From a virus, in IMG/VR virus record IMGVR_UViG_3300034062_004821, positions 1 to 54,138 of that record: a stretch of DNA of 54,138 nucleotides; one strand, given 5' to 3'. A program made the position numbers and the translations under genes. The notes beneath the pieces are model-generated. The model worked only from the letters and a program-made list of their open reading frames with translations. It ran no database searches and was not told the origin of the DNA. Positions 1-8,862 of the stretch are shown here, piece after piece (position 1 is the stretch's first letter; each line of letters opens with the position of its first letter).

Positions 1-174
1 GATCAGGGGGCGGAGGCGGCTCCTGAATACCCTGAGCAGCCTTCATCTGCGCTTCCTCAGCCTTCTTCGCTGCAATCTCCTCAGGGTTGGCGAAGAACAT
101 CTCAGGCGTCTTGAAACCGCTCCTGCTGGCAAAGCGGGTGACAGCGTTCCAGACCTGTTGGGGTCCTGCCATGG
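1..174. repeat. Terminal direct repeat, left copy
   Basis: The first 174 bases recur at 53965-54138 with one difference (G at 128, T at 54092). The portal reading frame stays in phase across the join, so this is the overlap of a circular or circularly permuted assembly rather than a repeat inside the genome. The unique length is then about 53,964 bp. Confidence 0.95.
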
Positions 175-1936
175 AGGCATAATCCGGTATCTGGCTTTGA
201 ATCAGCTTCTGCTGGAACTCGATCAGCTTGTTGATCGTGGCAAGCTCAATGTCCTTCCCGCCAGAACCCACACCAACCTCGACGATCATGTCGTTCCGGT
301 CGCCAAAGCTTGATGGGTCGATGTCCACCCACTTGCCGCGAAGGCGGATCTTGTCCGAACGGGTTGAATGCTTGCGGCTCAGGGCGTGAATGTCGAGGAG
401 CCATCCCTTGACCAGCGTCTCCGCCAGGATACGGGCGATCATCCTCACCCTCTTCTGCGCCGCAGCCATGAGAGCCTGCGCGCCCCTTGCCGTGTCATGC
501 AGCGTGTCGGGGTTTAACCCCTGGGCATTGCGGACAATGCCGGTCCTCTGCTCACCCATCGTGGAAACGTATTCCAGCGCTTGCGCCACATTGAAGGTCA
601 GGGACCCCGTCTGAAGGGGACGAACAGCATTCCCCGTCCTTGACCGGACAGGAACCAGCGGCTCATTGCGCATGAGGTCGCTGATCGTGTGCTCATTGGC
701 CGAATCCATAGCCACTTCTGTGCGCTGGTTCATGGCGAAATAGCCTGAATCCAGCATCAGCCTGAGCAGGGCCGTCTTGATCCTCTGGATCTCCAACAGC
801 TTCTCAGCCAGGGACTGGCCATAGAAACGGTGGGCCGTGATGAAAGGCGTTCCAACCGACACCCCCGTCCTGTCGATCTTGCGCTTGTCGAGGAGAACCT
901 TGCAGTCGCCATCGGTCTCGATCTTCCACAGCTGGGACTTGCCCGATCCGTCGATGTCGGCGCGGATGAAATGCTTGTGGATCTCCACCGTCCTCATCAA
1001 AGACTTGCCATCGGGACCCTCAGGGCCTGATCCTTCAGCAGACTGGACGAGGGATGTCGTCTCGCCGGCAACATCCCTGGCCAGCTCGATGTTCTCGTTG
1101 GTCGACCGCTTGGTGTAGGCAGGAAGCTCAGCCACGAGGTCGGGGTCAAAGCCCATGTCCAGAAGGGCCTGCGCCCTTGGATAGCTGCGGATGCAGAAAT
1201 AAACCGCCTTGTTGAGGTCCAGCGTAGCGTCCTGAGCCACTGTCAGATTGCTGGGATCCACAGCCTCGCACTTGAGCTGGCCGTGATCGTAGCGGCGCTT
1301 TAGCACGGCATTGAATGTGGGGATCTCGATACCTTCATCGCCCATGATAGGATCGGCAGGGACGGCAGAAACAATCTCCACCCCGCTTTGCGCCGCCATT
1401 TCCAGCTCGGGCGCCGTCTTGCCATAGACCTCTTCCTCTTCCTCAGCCTCTTCATCCTGCCAGTAGGTGTAGAGAATGCCGGTGTCCGTCAGGAGGGCGT
1501 CCTTGATAGCGGTGTACAGCAGCAGGAAGCCGGGAAGCTTCTGGAAAGCTGTGTGGTTGACCCAGTCTGTTTCCTGCTGGGCGCGCTCCTCGTCATCCTG
1601 CGAAACGGGTGCAATGGTCGCAACATCTTCGCCCCCGGTGAAGATGTCCATGAGGTCAGGCATGACCGTCTCGATCGCCTCGGCAATGTCCGTGGACACG
1701 GCCTTGGAGCGATTGGGGAGCGATGGCATGTCATCCATCACGCCCTTGGCGTAGTTCAGAGAGGCTGTGCGCTTCTTCTCAAGGGTGGTGAAGTTCTCAA
1801 AGCCTATGGAGACATGGCGCTCGCCATCAAGCATGTGCAGGATGTCCTCATCGGACATGCCGGCGCCTTCCTCCATAGCCTCCTCGTCGGCCAGGATCTC
1901 CTCCGGGCCGATTGCAATGACTGCTGCTAATGCCAT
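1..1936 (-). CDS. Portal protein, N-terminal part (gene runs through the window join)
   Basis: This is most of a P22-type portal, the dodecameric ring at the packaging vertex. The ATG at 1936 follows the terminase gene by four bases, with a GGAG a little upstream. The N-terminal third has the long acidic and amphipathic layout typical of these portals, for example the motif IFTGGEDVATI and the helix FLLLYTAIKDALL. The frame reaches base 1 and continues in phase from 53964 down to a stop at 53564, giving 778 residues, a usual length for the family. The C-terminal extension is Gln/Glu-rich coiled coil (see 53564-54138). Position beside terminase agrees with the assignment. The family call rests on remembered pattern, not a search. 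Confidence 0.9.
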   Translation of the reverse strand, partial: MALAAVIAIGPEEILADEEAMEEGAGMSDEDILHMLDGERHVSIGFENFTTLEKKRTASLNYAKGVMDDMPSLPNRSKAVSTDIAEAIETVMPDLMDIFTGGEDVATIAPVSQDDEERAQQETDWVNHTAFQKLPGFLLLYTAIKDALLTDTGILYTYWQDEEAEEEEEVYGKTAPELEMAAQSGVEIVSAVPADPIMGDEGIEIPTFNAVLKRRYDHGQLKCEAVDPSNLTVAQDATLDLNKAVYFCIRSYPRAQALLDMGFDPDLVAELPAYTKRSTNENIELARDVAGETTSLVQSAEGSGPEGPDGKSLMRTVEIHKHFIRADIDGSGKSQLWKIETDGDCKVLLDKRKIDRTGVSVGTPFITAHRFYGQSLAEKLLEIQRIKTALLRLMLDSGYFAMNQRTEVAMDSANEHTISDLMRNEPLVPVRSRTGNAVRPLQTGSLTFNVAQALEYVSTMGEQRTGIVRNAQGLNPDTLHDTARGAQALMAAAQKRVRMIARILAETLVKGWLLDIHALSRKHSTRSDKIRLRGKWVDIDPSSFGDRNDMIVEVGVGSGGKDIELATINKLIEFQQKLIQSQIPDYASMAGPQQVWNAVTRFASRSGFKTPEMFFANPEEIAAKKAEEAQMKAAQGIQEPPPPPD

Positions 1937-1939
1937 GAC

Positions 1940-3235
1940 TTACGCCACTCCGAGGGAGGGTATTTCGAGCTTGCTCACTGAGGATGTCGGCTCGCGATAA
2001 TCCACGCACATCAGGCCGAAACTGTCTGCGTCATGTGAGGACCAGTCGTGCGATGGGCCAAGACCAATGCCGCGCTTCTCGTCCCTTAGTTCGTGATACC
2101 AGCCAAGCGCCTTGCGACCGGCTTCAGTCAGGTCTTCGTCAAAGTATATCCTGGGAAACAGGCGCTTGGCGGCTTCAATCCGCATCTTGGCGGCGCCGGG
2201 CCCCTGGTTTGGAACGACCCTGACGCTGAAGCCCGCTTCACGCCAATGATCTTCATATCTCTTGCCGGTCAGGTTGTTGGCGTTGACGCCGTCATGAGGG
2301 AGAATGACCTCAGCCTTCTGGTAACCCCTCTCCCGCATCCATTGGACGTGATAGCCGAGGGACTGACCCTGGCTTGTGTAATGGTCGAGCACCCTGATCT
2401 CACGGTCAATGAACTGAGCGATCCAGATGGAGTAGGCATCCGCCTTCGCTCCGGCGCCGCCGATATCGTGATAGCTCCGGATCGCCATGAGGGGGTCAAG
2501 GCTCAACCGGCAAATGCGCCTCTTCCTTTTGGCCTCCTCCAGCGATGAGCCGTAGTAAGCGCCCTCCTGTGCCGTAATGTAAGCGCCTTCCCAGATATGC
2601 TCGTACTGGTCAGGACGGTTGAGCTTGTCGTCCCTGCGGGTCCTTTCCAGCGTGGTCGGGAACCATGGATTGTCCCGCCAGTTCACCTCCACAACCATCA
2701 TATCGCTGGCTTTGGACTTCCGAAACCGCTTGTCTGTCGCGCTACCATCCAGCTCCGGGTTCCAGCACACCCACAATTCAGAGCCCTCCTCCCTGATGGT
2801 TGGGATGAGCTTGATCCAAGCCGGGTCGCTGATCGGCTCAGCCTCATCCGCCCAGCACAGGAGGATCCTGGCCTTTGACTTGATGCTGTCGAGGTTCTTG
2901 GACAGGCCGACGAACTTGAACTCGATCCGCCCGGACTTGGTCCGGACATAGGTCGCTCCAACATCAAACAAGCCCGTCAGCCAGGGATCGCTGGCGATCG
3001 CCGCCTTGATTTCCGCAAGGGAGCTATCGTCCAGAGAGTTCATGAACTCACGGACGCAAAGGACAATGCCCTCCCTGCCTTCTGCGTCCCACATGGCCAC
3101 ACGGACACAAGCCATCTTGGCAAAGCTTCGTGTCTTGGCAGAACCTCTCCCCCCATAGGCGCCACGAATGAACACACCCGTGGCTGAGAAGACCGGGATC
3201 AGCTTCGGGGGAAGCTCAATCTGGTGAGTGGACAC
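1940..3235 (-). CDS. terL: Terminase large subunit
   Basis: ATP-driven DNA packaging motor and headful nuclease. In the 431-residue product from GTG 3235 the Walker A loop GGRGSAKT lies at 28-35 and the Walker B stretch ILLCWADEAE at 124-133. The RNase H-like nuclease follows, with acidic residues in YHDIGG (D257), LPHDG (D316) and SSHDADSFG (about 402-404). The frame also offers TTG at 3244. I prefer the GTG because it begins MSTHQIELPPKLIP, the usual terminase start, but neither has a clear ribosome site. It overlaps the terS 3' end and is followed directly by the portal. Confidence 0.93.
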   Translation of the reverse strand: MSTHQIELPPKLIPVFSATGVFIRGAYGGRGSAKTRSFAKMACVRVAMWDAEGREGIVLCVREFMNSLDDSSLAEIKAAIASDPWLTGLFDVGATYVRTKSGRIEFKFVGLSKNLDSIKSKARILLCWADEAEPISDPAWIKLIPTIREEGSELWVCWNPELDGSATDKRFRKSKASDMMVVEVNWRDNPWFPTTLERTRRDDKLNRPDQYEHIWEGAYITAQEGAYYGSSLEEAKRKRRICRLSLDPLMAIRSYHDIGGAGAKADAYSIWIAQFIDREIRVLDHYTSQGQSLGYHVQWMRERGYQKAEVILPHDGVNANNLTGKRYEDHWREAGFSVRVVPNQGPGAAKMRIEAAKRLFPRIYFDEDLTEAGRKALGWYHELRDEKRGIGLGPSHDWSSHDADSFGLMCVDYREPTSSVSKLEIPSLGVA

Positions 3236-3515
3236 GAGGCGCAACCAGTTCGATGCGATGCACGACCTTCACTGGATTGTCAGGATCCATGCCGATCTGC
3301 ATAGGCAGCACCTTTCCGAGCAAAGCCATGAAGGGGCCGGGATTGCGCTCAGCCTGAGCCTGCAGGTAGGAGACCATGCCGTCAGGACCGTATTGCGCTC
3401 CCGCAGCCTCTGCAGCTCTCAGGATGGCGTCTTTCAAAAACGCTGTTGTCTTGTTCGGAACGCCTTTCGGGCGCCCCTTGCCAGCGTTGGGGGGTTTGGG
3501 ATTCCTATTGGCCAC
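3216..3515 (-). CDS. terS: Terminase small subunit
   Basis: Likely DNA-recognition subunit of the packaging terminase. The 99-residue product opens with a basic Lys/Pro/Gly-rich segment containing GKGRPKGVPNKTT, a signature often seen at the N-terminus of small phage terminases and DUF5681-like proteins. A helical segment (about 24-67) and an acidic C-terminus follow. Starts at GTG 3515 without an obvious Shine-Dalgarno sequence. Its 3' end overlaps terL, which supports the role. Assigned from motif and position. Confidence 0.78.
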   Translation of the reverse strand: MANRNPKPPNAGKGRPKGVPNKTTAFLKDAILRAAEAAGAQYGPDGMVSYLQAQAERNPGPFMALLGKVLPMQIGMDPDNPVKVVHRIELVAPRVHSPD

Positions 3516-3619
3516 TAGTTTGTTGCGCGAGGGGTTTCCCGTGTTCGCGCCCTCTGTGTGGGGTTGTTATTCGAAGATCTGACCTTTCCGCATCGGGATC
3601 GGTCGAGACTTTATGCCTT

Positions 3620-3844
3620 TCAGGCGTTCCCTGAAGGCGCTACATCGGCAAGCCATTGCTCCTGCATGGCGTTGACGGCCTCACGGATCTCATCCCTGTA
3701 GGTCAGGAATGCATGGTTGGCGTGCGTTGAGGCTTCGATGATCCGCGCCGCCAATGTGGCCGGAGGCAGTTCGTAATAGTCTGCGAGTATCTGAAAGCGC
3801 TCTGCTGTCTCGTCAGATAGGGTCAGGGTGATGCGCTTCGACAT
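3620..3844 (-). CDS. Small ribbon-helix-helix-like protein
   Basis: 74 residues beginning MSKRITLTLSDETAERFQ, a short beta strand followed by two helices, the layout of Arc/CopG/MetJ-type DNA-binding proteins. AGAAGG lies about ten bases upstream of ATG 3844. It lies between structural genes and terS and overlaps the upstream 55-residue gene by 32 bases. It could be a regulator or an adaptor of packaging. No specific function can be assigned. Confidence 0.6.
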   Translation of the reverse strand: MSKRITLTLSDETAERFQILADYYELPPATLAARIIEASTHANHAFLTYRDEIREAVNAMQEQWLADVAPSGNA

Positions 3845-3980
3845 TGGACCTGACCTTCTCTGCAAGATTGAGTATGTCCTGGGCGATGCCTTGCTGGCCC
3901 TTTATGCGGGCCAGTTTGGCGACCTGCTCCAGTTCCTCAGCTATGAGGGCCCTGTCAATGTCTGAGGTGTCCTCGTCCAC
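3813..3980 (-). CDS. Small helical hypothetical protein
   Basis: A 55-residue frame starting at GTG 3980, which shares its G with the TAG stop of the preceding gene (TAGTG), so translation is probably coupled. The product (MDEDTSDIDRALIAEELEQV at the start) is acidic then helical, with heptad-like Leu/Ile/Ala spacing. It fills the space between two better genes. No strong ribosome site and no recognised family, so existence is likely but not certain. Confidence 0.45.
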   Translation of the reverse strand: MDEDTSDIDRALIAEELEQVAKLARIKGQQGIAQDILNLAEKVRSNVEAHHPDPI

Positions 3981-4447
3981 TACGACACCGCAGCCGAGAA
4001 GGGCGTTGCTTCAGAGCCCGTGCCGATGACTGTGCCATGGACAGACCAGAAGCCCGGTTTGACATCCTCGACCCAGAAATATTCGCCGATTTTAACCGAT
4101 CCTGTCGTGGTGCGGTTGAGCGTTATGGTGTCTGAGGCCGCTACAGTGCCAAATGTTGTGCAGGTTCCGTCAGCATTATCCACAACATGCAGGGCGCCAG
4201 TCATCACGTCCGTCGCATTGCCCACCTGAACCTTGTGGCTGTTAGACGTGGCAATTACCGATGTACAGAAATGGAAACGCACCCCTGAACCAACGGCTGC
4301 GGGAAGCGTGACGGTTGATCCGGCTGCCGTATCCAGCTGTATGGTCTTGCCGGCGTGCTCAGTCCGATCCAGCGTTATGGCGGATCCTGCAGGGACATAG
4401 CGGCTGGCTGCCTCCAGACGCTGATCAAAAGCTACATTACGAGCCAT
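3980..4447 (-). CDS. Putative virion structural protein, beta-rich
   Basis: 155 residues, good AGGAG ribosome site before ATG 4447. After a short helical start (MARNVAFDQRLEAASRYVPAG) the protein is almost all beta strand with Thr/Val/Gly-rich repeats such as GSTVTLPAAVGSGVRF, as in head decoration or fibre-associated proteins. It sits in the late operon between the fibre and terminase genes. Decoration role is inference. Confidence 0.6.
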   Translation of the reverse strand: MARNVAFDQRLEAASRYVPAGSAITLDRTEHAGKTIQLDTAAGSTVTLPAAVGSGVRFHFCTSVIATSNSHKVQVGNATDVMTGALHVVDNADGTCTTFGTVAASDTITLNRTTTGSVKIGEYFWVEDVKPGFWSVHGTVIGTGSEATPFSAAVS

Positions 4448-4490
4448 TGTAGATACTCCTGTGAAGGGGCTTTTGGGCCCGTGGGTGAAC

Positions 4491-4901
4491 TTAGCCGGCG
4501 CTTGTCGTCACAACGCCTGAATTGTTCCAGAGGGCTCCGGAAACTGCCGGATTGCTGGTGGGAAGTTGCAGGAAAGTAAGGCCCTTGCCCGCTGCATCCG
4601 CATTGGGAAAATAAATCGCGCCGTCATCCGACCAGACATATGGCTCCAGAGTGCCTGATGTGCGGGTAAAGCTAAAACGTACAGGGCCTGCGTCCTTAAT
4701 TTCAACGAGCCCTGGATTAGCCGCATAGGCGCTCATCTCTCCATCAGGGGACATGTAGGTGGCCACGGCGCCGTCAGGCCTCCGGCGCTGTATGGCGACC
4801 GTCCCTGCCCATGTCCCAGGCAGATCAATTTTCATCACGCCCTTGCCCAATAGTTCAAACCACGGGGTCGATCCTGTGGCCGACAACGCAAACTTGGCCA
4901 T
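4491..4901 (-). CDS. Putative virion structural protein, beta-rich
   Basis: 136 residues from ATG 4901, chosen over an in-frame start at 4913 because GGAGGG lies just before it. Beta-strand-rich product that begins MAKFALSATGSTPWFELLGKG and ends with small residues (NNSGVVTTSAG). It resembles small carbohydrate-binding or decoration-type phage proteins in composition, but no named family is recognised. Co-directional with its neighbours. Confidence 0.6.
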   Translation of the reverse strand: MAKFALSATGSTPWFELLGKGVMKIDLPGTWAGTVAIQRRRPDGAVATYMSPDGEMSAYAANPGLVEIKDAGPVRFSFTRTSGTLEPYVWSDDGAIYFPNADAAGKGLTFLQLPTSNPAVSGALWNNSGVVTTSAG

Positions 4902-4916
4902 CGGGCCCTCCAATGC

Positions 4917-5171
4917 TTAGCTGCGGCGAGACTTCTCGCCTGAACACTTCCATGCCGCCCTCGACAGCCGCAGCGGGCTGTTCGGGTTGTTAGCCGCAGA
5001 CGGAAAATCCCGCATCTGACCCGCTGATCGGGCGCAATAGGCATCGCCCTTCGAAGTGCCAGGCTTGACCCTCGGGCCTCCACCCTTTGCCTGTCCGGCC
5101 TGCCCGTAAGAAACCTTTTGACCAGACGAGGTGATCTTTACCCTCGCCTTGCCCTTTGCTGGCTTGGCCAT
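4917..5171 (-). CDS. Small basic Cys-containing phage protein (DUF6321-like)
   Basis: 84 residues with a strong purine-rich ribosome site (AAAAGGGGGCGGTGAC) before ATG 5171. The N-terminus is Lys/Gly-rich. The C-terminus has the pattern DAYCARSAGQMRDFP then LSRAAWKCSGEKSRR, which I recognise from small conserved proteins of podoviruses and marine phages. Function unknown. The initiator lies one base after the stop of the 52-residue gene upstream. Confidence 0.6.
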   Translation of the reverse strand: MAKPAKGKARVKITSSGQKVSYGQAGQAKGGGPRVKPGTSKGDAYCARSAGQMRDFPSAANNPNSPLRLSRAAWKCSGEKSRRS

Positions 5172-5172
5172 G

Positions 5173-5331
5173 TCACCGCCCCCTTTTCTTAGCTGTTTTA
5201 GCGCTGGCTTTGAAAGCAGCAGCAGTCGGGGCGCCTTTCGTCCCCGCTCTGCGCATAGTCTCGCCGCTTCCCGCCTCAATACGCGCTCGTTTTGCGTGAA
5301 TGTTGGCGTACAGTCCCGGCTTCTTCGCCAT
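5173..5331 (-). CDS. Small basic conserved phage protein
   Basis: 52 residues beginning MAKKPGLYANIHAKRARIEA and continuing SGETMRRAGTKGAPTAAAF, a pattern common among very short basic proteins next to structural genes in environmental phages. GAGG lies seven bases before ATG 5331, and the stop is one base before the next start. High Lys/Arg content suggests DNA or virion association, but nothing proves it. Confidence 0.62.
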   Translation of the reverse strand: MAKKPGLYANIHAKRARIEAGSGETMRRAGTKGAPTAAAFKASAKTAKKRGR

Positions 5332-5340
5332 GACTTGTCC

Positions 5341-5571
5341 TCATGTATTCCGCTCAGTGAACGGCTCAGGGTTGGGAATGTCGTACATCGCATTGCCCCA
5401 CATTTTGCACTCGATGAGGTCCACACAGATCATGTGGCCACCATCCGCAGGGGCAAAGACAAGCACCGGGTTGAGATTAGGACCGTAGTCAATCATCGCG
5501 TGGGCAAACCCTTCGCCCCTCGGCGTCATCACATACCAGGGAGGGTTCAGCTGCTGAATGCCAATGGTCAC
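5341..5571 (-). CDS. Hypothetical protein
   Basis: 76 residues from GTG 5571, which overlaps the preceding stop as GTGA. The sequence (MTIGIQQLNPPWYVMTPRGE at the start) looks like a compact beta-sheet domain with GHMICVDLIECKMWGN. It resembles small cytoplasmic proteins seen between fibre and terminase genes of environmental podoviruses. No family named. Confidence 0.55.
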   Translation of the reverse strand: MTIGIQQLNPPWYVMTPRGEGFAHAMIDYGPNLNPVLVFAPADGGHMICVDLIECKMWGNAMYDIPNPEPFTERNT

Positions 5572-5798
5572 TGCTTCCCAGCAACAATAGCCGCTTTTAT
5601 CGGCGCAAGGTCATAGCCGTCCCACCAGTCATTCATAAGCGTTTGTTCAAGATGCAGGACGTTGCGGGCGAGCGTGTCGAGCTTCTCCGCGTCCTGCGTC
5701 GGAACAAGCGCATTGATGAGGGCAACGCTGTCCAGCATGGCGCTGTAGTGGCGAGCAATCTGCTCAGTCGTGGGTGGTTCAATGACAAGATCAGGCAT
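5568..5798 (-). CDS. Hypothetical helical protein
   Basis: 76 residues with AAGGAG directly upstream of ATG 5798. Two long helices (about 12-30 and 37-60) suggest a helical hairpin that could act as a fibre-associated or assembly protein. Immediately follows the fibre gene and overlaps the next gene by four bases. Function unknown. Confidence 0.55.
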   Translation of the reverse strand: MPDLVIEPPTTEQIARHYSAMLDSVALINALVPTQDAEKLDTLARNVLHLEQTLMNDWWDGYDLAPIKAAIVAGKQ

Positions 5799-5800
5799 AG

Positions 5801-8668
5801 TTACTCTCCTTTAAGGGCTTTGATTTCCGCCGACAGTTGTTTGACGGCGTTGACGAGATGCCAGACCAGCGGGTCTGTGCTCACCGACAGCACGCCGGTT
5901 GAGTTTTCAGTTACGCAGGCGGGCAGAACCTGCTGGATTTCCTGCGCGATGACGCCAAGCTGGACGCCGGGACGGTCAATAGCAGCAGACTGCGGAAGTT
6001 CGGTAATCTCCTCGGGCGTACGATATTCAAACGTGCGGACCCGCAAAGCTTCGATGACGCTGAGACCATCGCTAAAGTCTGCGATGTTCTTTTTGATGCG
6101 AGCGTCGGAGGTTGTTTCCCAGGTTGTGACGTTTTTCTCATTGTATGCGCCGTTCGTCCCACCAATGAAAGCGGTATCATTGCCTTTGCCGGTAAGACCT
6201 TGTCCTATAACTGTCTGATCATCTCCGGTTGCGGCGCTAGGGTCTGAAGCTGAACCAATGATGGTGTTACGTGCGCCGGTTGTAATGACATCGCCCGCAA
6301 GACGTCCGACGGCTGTATTGTTTCCAGCCGTTGTAACAGCAACCAGCGCATTCTGACCAACCGCGGTATTTTCGGCCCCGGTTGTGTTAACAAGAAGCGC
6401 GGTTTCTCCGACCGCCGTATTGTACGAACCTGTTGTGTTTGCTTGCAATGCATTGCGACCGCAAGCTGCGTTAGCCGCACCTGTTGTGTTAAGCTGAAGT
6501 GCCTGAAAACCAACAGCCGTGTTTTCACTTCCAGACGTGTTGCTTTGCAGCGCTGCAAAACCAATACCCGTCAAACCAGAACCGGTGTTATTGGCTACAG
6601 TTGAGGAACCTTGAAGTGCGGAAGTACCAACAGCGGTGTTGTTGGAGGTGTTGTAGTAGAGAAGAGAGTTGTAACCAACAGCTGTGTTACTGCCCGCTGT
6701 TGTTTGAAACAACAACGATTGAAACCCGACAGCAGTGTTAGACCCGCCCGTTGTGTTTGCATTTAGGGCAGCCGTACCTAATGCTGTGTTTGCTCCTCCA
6801 GTTGTGTTTGCGCTAAGCGTGGAATTACCAATTGCTGTGTTGCTGGATCCAGACGTGTTATTAAGCAGTGCTTGATATCCAACAGCTGTGACGCTTGCTC
6901 CAGACGTGTTACTGTAAAGCGCTTGGTATCCAACAGCCGTCAGGTTGGAGGCGGTATTGTTGGCTACAGTTGAGGAACCCTGCGCGGCTTGGAAGCCGAC
7001 AGCTACGTTGTTGGCGGTGTTGTAGTAAAGAAGCGCATAGCGGCCAAGCGCCGAGTTGTTGCTAGCCGTTGTGTTGCTAAGAAGCGCAGCGCCTCCGACA
7101 GCGGTATTGTCGCTTCCGGTTGTGTTAGCTTGCAAAGAGCTTACGCCGAGAGCCGTATTTGTCGTACCCGTAGTATTGTTTGCAAGCGCAGATACGCCAA
7201 CTGCGGTGCCACTCCCTCCGGATGTGTTGTTTTGCAGCGCCGTGTAACCAACAGCGGTCAGGTTGTTGCCGGTGTTATTGGCGACGGTTGTAGAGCCTCG
7301 GGCGGCTTCGTAGCCAAGGGCGGTGTTGTTGTTGGTATTAAAGTAAGTAAGTGAGTTCATACCGACAGCTACGTTACTGCCGCCGGTTGTATTAAATTGA
7401 AGCGATGACAACCCAACGGCTACGTTGTTGCCGCCGGTCGTATTATTTCTAAGCGCTTCAACGCCGATTGCGGTGCTATAATTTCCAGACGTGTTGCTAT
7501 ACAGCGCCCGGTATCCAACAGCTACAAGAGCAGATCCGGTGTTGTTGGCGACAGTTGCAGAGCCTAGAGCGGCTTCAAAACCAACAGCGACGTTGTTTGA
7601 GGTGTTGAAGTAGCGAAGAGCGCTAAATCCAGACGCGGTGTTGTTGCTAGCTGTTGTTTGTGAGACTAGGGCGTTGTAGCCATTTGCCGTATTGTACCCA
7701 CCAGTTGTGTTTGCGCTAAGTGCTCCCCAACCATGAGCGGCGTTAAACGAACCAGTTGTGTTGTAAAACATTGCATAACGACCAGACGCGGTGTTTTCCG
7801 ATCCCGTCGTGTTTAGTGTTAGAGTTTCAGTGCCAAGCGCGGTGTTGCTAGTGCCAGACGTATTGTCGCGCAAAGCTTGCTGACCAAAAGCCGCCAGACC
7901 CGCTCCAGTATTGTTAGCAACCGTCGTCGAGCCTCGGGCGGCTTCAAATCCGACGGCGGTGTTACTGGAGGTGTTGAAGTAGCGAAGGGCTGAAACTCCA
8001 CCGGCAAAATTATTTGTTCCACTAACATTAGATTCCAGCGATATATATCCGACCGCCGTATTCTCCCCACCCGTTTGATTCAGGCGCATGGCCTCGCGGC
8101 CAAGTGCAGTATTTCCGCCGCCTGTGGTGTTTATGTTGAGAGAAAGAACGCCAATAGCTGTGTTAAAAATCCCTGTCGTGGTATTTTGCATCGACTGATA
8201 GCCGACAGCCGTATTGCTACCACCCGTCAAACTTGCGCTGTCCAGCGCTTGATACCCCAGCGCCGTGTTGCTCGCCACCGCCGTCTGGCCACCGAGGCCG
8301 ATGGTGAGGGTCTGAGCCGTGAGGCGACCTGTTTTGTTGACCGCAAACCTGCTAGCGCCTCCGACCTGAAGATCCAGCAGCGTAGATCCTGCGGCGCTGT
8401 TTGTGTCCGTGATATTTGCCTTGATAGCCGTTGCAGCTCCAGACGTATTCCAGGTGGCCGCTGCGTCGAGAATGGCTGCTGTCTGCGATCCGGTCAGGGA
8501 TTGTCCAGTCAGCGTCAGCGCTGTGCTGTTCTGAAGAAAGCTGATGAGGCCGCTGTTGACCGTCAGCTTTTTGCTGGCTCCGGACTGAGCTGCGCGCAGC
8601 GTAACAGCCGTGCCCGCGCTTGCTTCCGTCTTGCCCGTCGTGTTGGCTAACCATGTCTGAGTGGTCAT
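5801..8668 (-). CDS. Tail fibre/adhesin with NTAVG-type repeats and S74 chaperone domain
   Basis: Receptor-binding fibre of 955 residues. The N-terminus (1-130) resembles virion-attachment segments. About 130-810 is a long array of turns such as NTAVGYQAL and NTTGGSNTAVG, in which a hydrophobic position alternates with Gly and Asn, suggesting a trimeric beta-roll like those of YadA-type adhesins. The last ~110 residues are an intramolecular chaperone (peptidase S74), with the Ser in TTSDARIKKN (about S854) and the following Lys (859/860) as the expected self-cleavage dyad. The start overlaps the previous stop as ATGA. Opening of the late operon by a fibre is unusual. Confidence 0.88.
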   Translation of the reverse strand: MTTQTWLANTTGKTEASAGTAVTLRAAQSGASKKLTVNSGLISFLQNSTALTLTGQSLTGSQTAAILDAAATWNTSGAATAIKANITDTNSAAGSTLLDLQVGGASRFAVNKTGRLTAQTLTIGLGGQTAVASNTALGYQALDSASLTGGSNTAVGYQSMQNTTTGIFNTAIGVLSLNINTTGGGNTALGREAMRLNQTGGENTAVGYISLESNVSGTNNFAGGVSALRYFNTSSNTAVGFEAARGSTTVANNTGAGLAAFGQQALRDNTSGTSNTALGTETLTLNTTGSENTASGRYAMFYNTTGSFNAAHGWGALSANTTGGYNTANGYNALVSQTTASNNTASGFSALRYFNTSNNVAVGFEAALGSATVANNTGSALVAVGYRALYSNTSGNYSTAIGVEALRNNTTGGNNVAVGLSSLQFNTTGGSNVAVGMNSLTYFNTNNNTALGYEAARGSTTVANNTGNNLTAVGYTALQNNTSGGSGTAVGVSALANNTTGTTNTALGVSSLQANTTGSDNTAVGGAALLSNTTASNNSALGRYALLYYNTANNVAVGFQAAQGSSTVANNTASNLTAVGYQALYSNTSGASVTAVGYQALLNNTSGSSNTAIGNSTLSANTTGGANTALGTAALNANTTGGSNTAVGFQSLLFQTTAGSNTAVGYNSLLYYNTSNNTAVGTSALQGSSTVANNTGSGLTGIGFAALQSNTSGSENTAVGFQALQLNTTGAANAACGRNALQANTTGSYNTAVGETALLVNTTGAENTAVGQNALVAVTTAGNNTAVGRLAGDVITTGARNTIIGSASDPSAATGDDQTVIGQGLTGKGNDTAFIGGTNGAYNEKNVTTWETTSDARIKKNIADFSDGLSVIEALRVRTFEYRTPEEITELPQSAAIDRPGVQLGVIAQEIQQVLPACVTENSTGVLSVSTDPLVWHLVNAVKQLSAEIKALKGE

Positions 8669-8853
8669 GCGGCGTCATCCAGCAAATAGGTGATTGCGTC
8701 GTCGTCCAGCAGTTCAGTTGAATTGTCGTCGTCGCACAGCTCAATCGTGACTGAGACGCTTGGGTGCCAGACCAGGCCACCTATCAAAGCTCCAGACACG
8801 CTTTCGCGCAGGGCGCTTGTGAGCCTGGATCGCGCAATTGCAGATCTCAGCAT
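8665..8853 (-). CDS. Small acidic-tailed hypothetical protein
   Basis: 62 residues from ATG 8853; a GTG at 8856 is also possible, and a G-rich ribosome site (GAGGGTAGG) serves either. The C-terminus ELCDDDNSTELLDDDAITYL resembles the DDDGSTELTDDTGSVVL segment of the 545-residue tail fibre at 46420-48057. Both may bind the same tail partner. Overlaps the fibre start by four bases. Confidence 0.55.
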   Translation of the reverse strand: MLRSAIARSRLTSALRESVSGALIGGLVWHPSVSVTIELCDDDNSTELLDDDAITYLLDDAA

Positions 8854-8862
8854 CACCTACCC

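Noticed and set aside
5131-5616. Plus-strand frames opposite the small late genes, and others opposite the fibre
   Set aside because: They lack ribosome sites and are explained as shadows of minus genes with coupled starts.
5801-8668. CRISPR-like array from the repeated DNA of the fibre gene
   Set aside because: Repeats are diverged, coding, and not separated by unique spacers of constant length.
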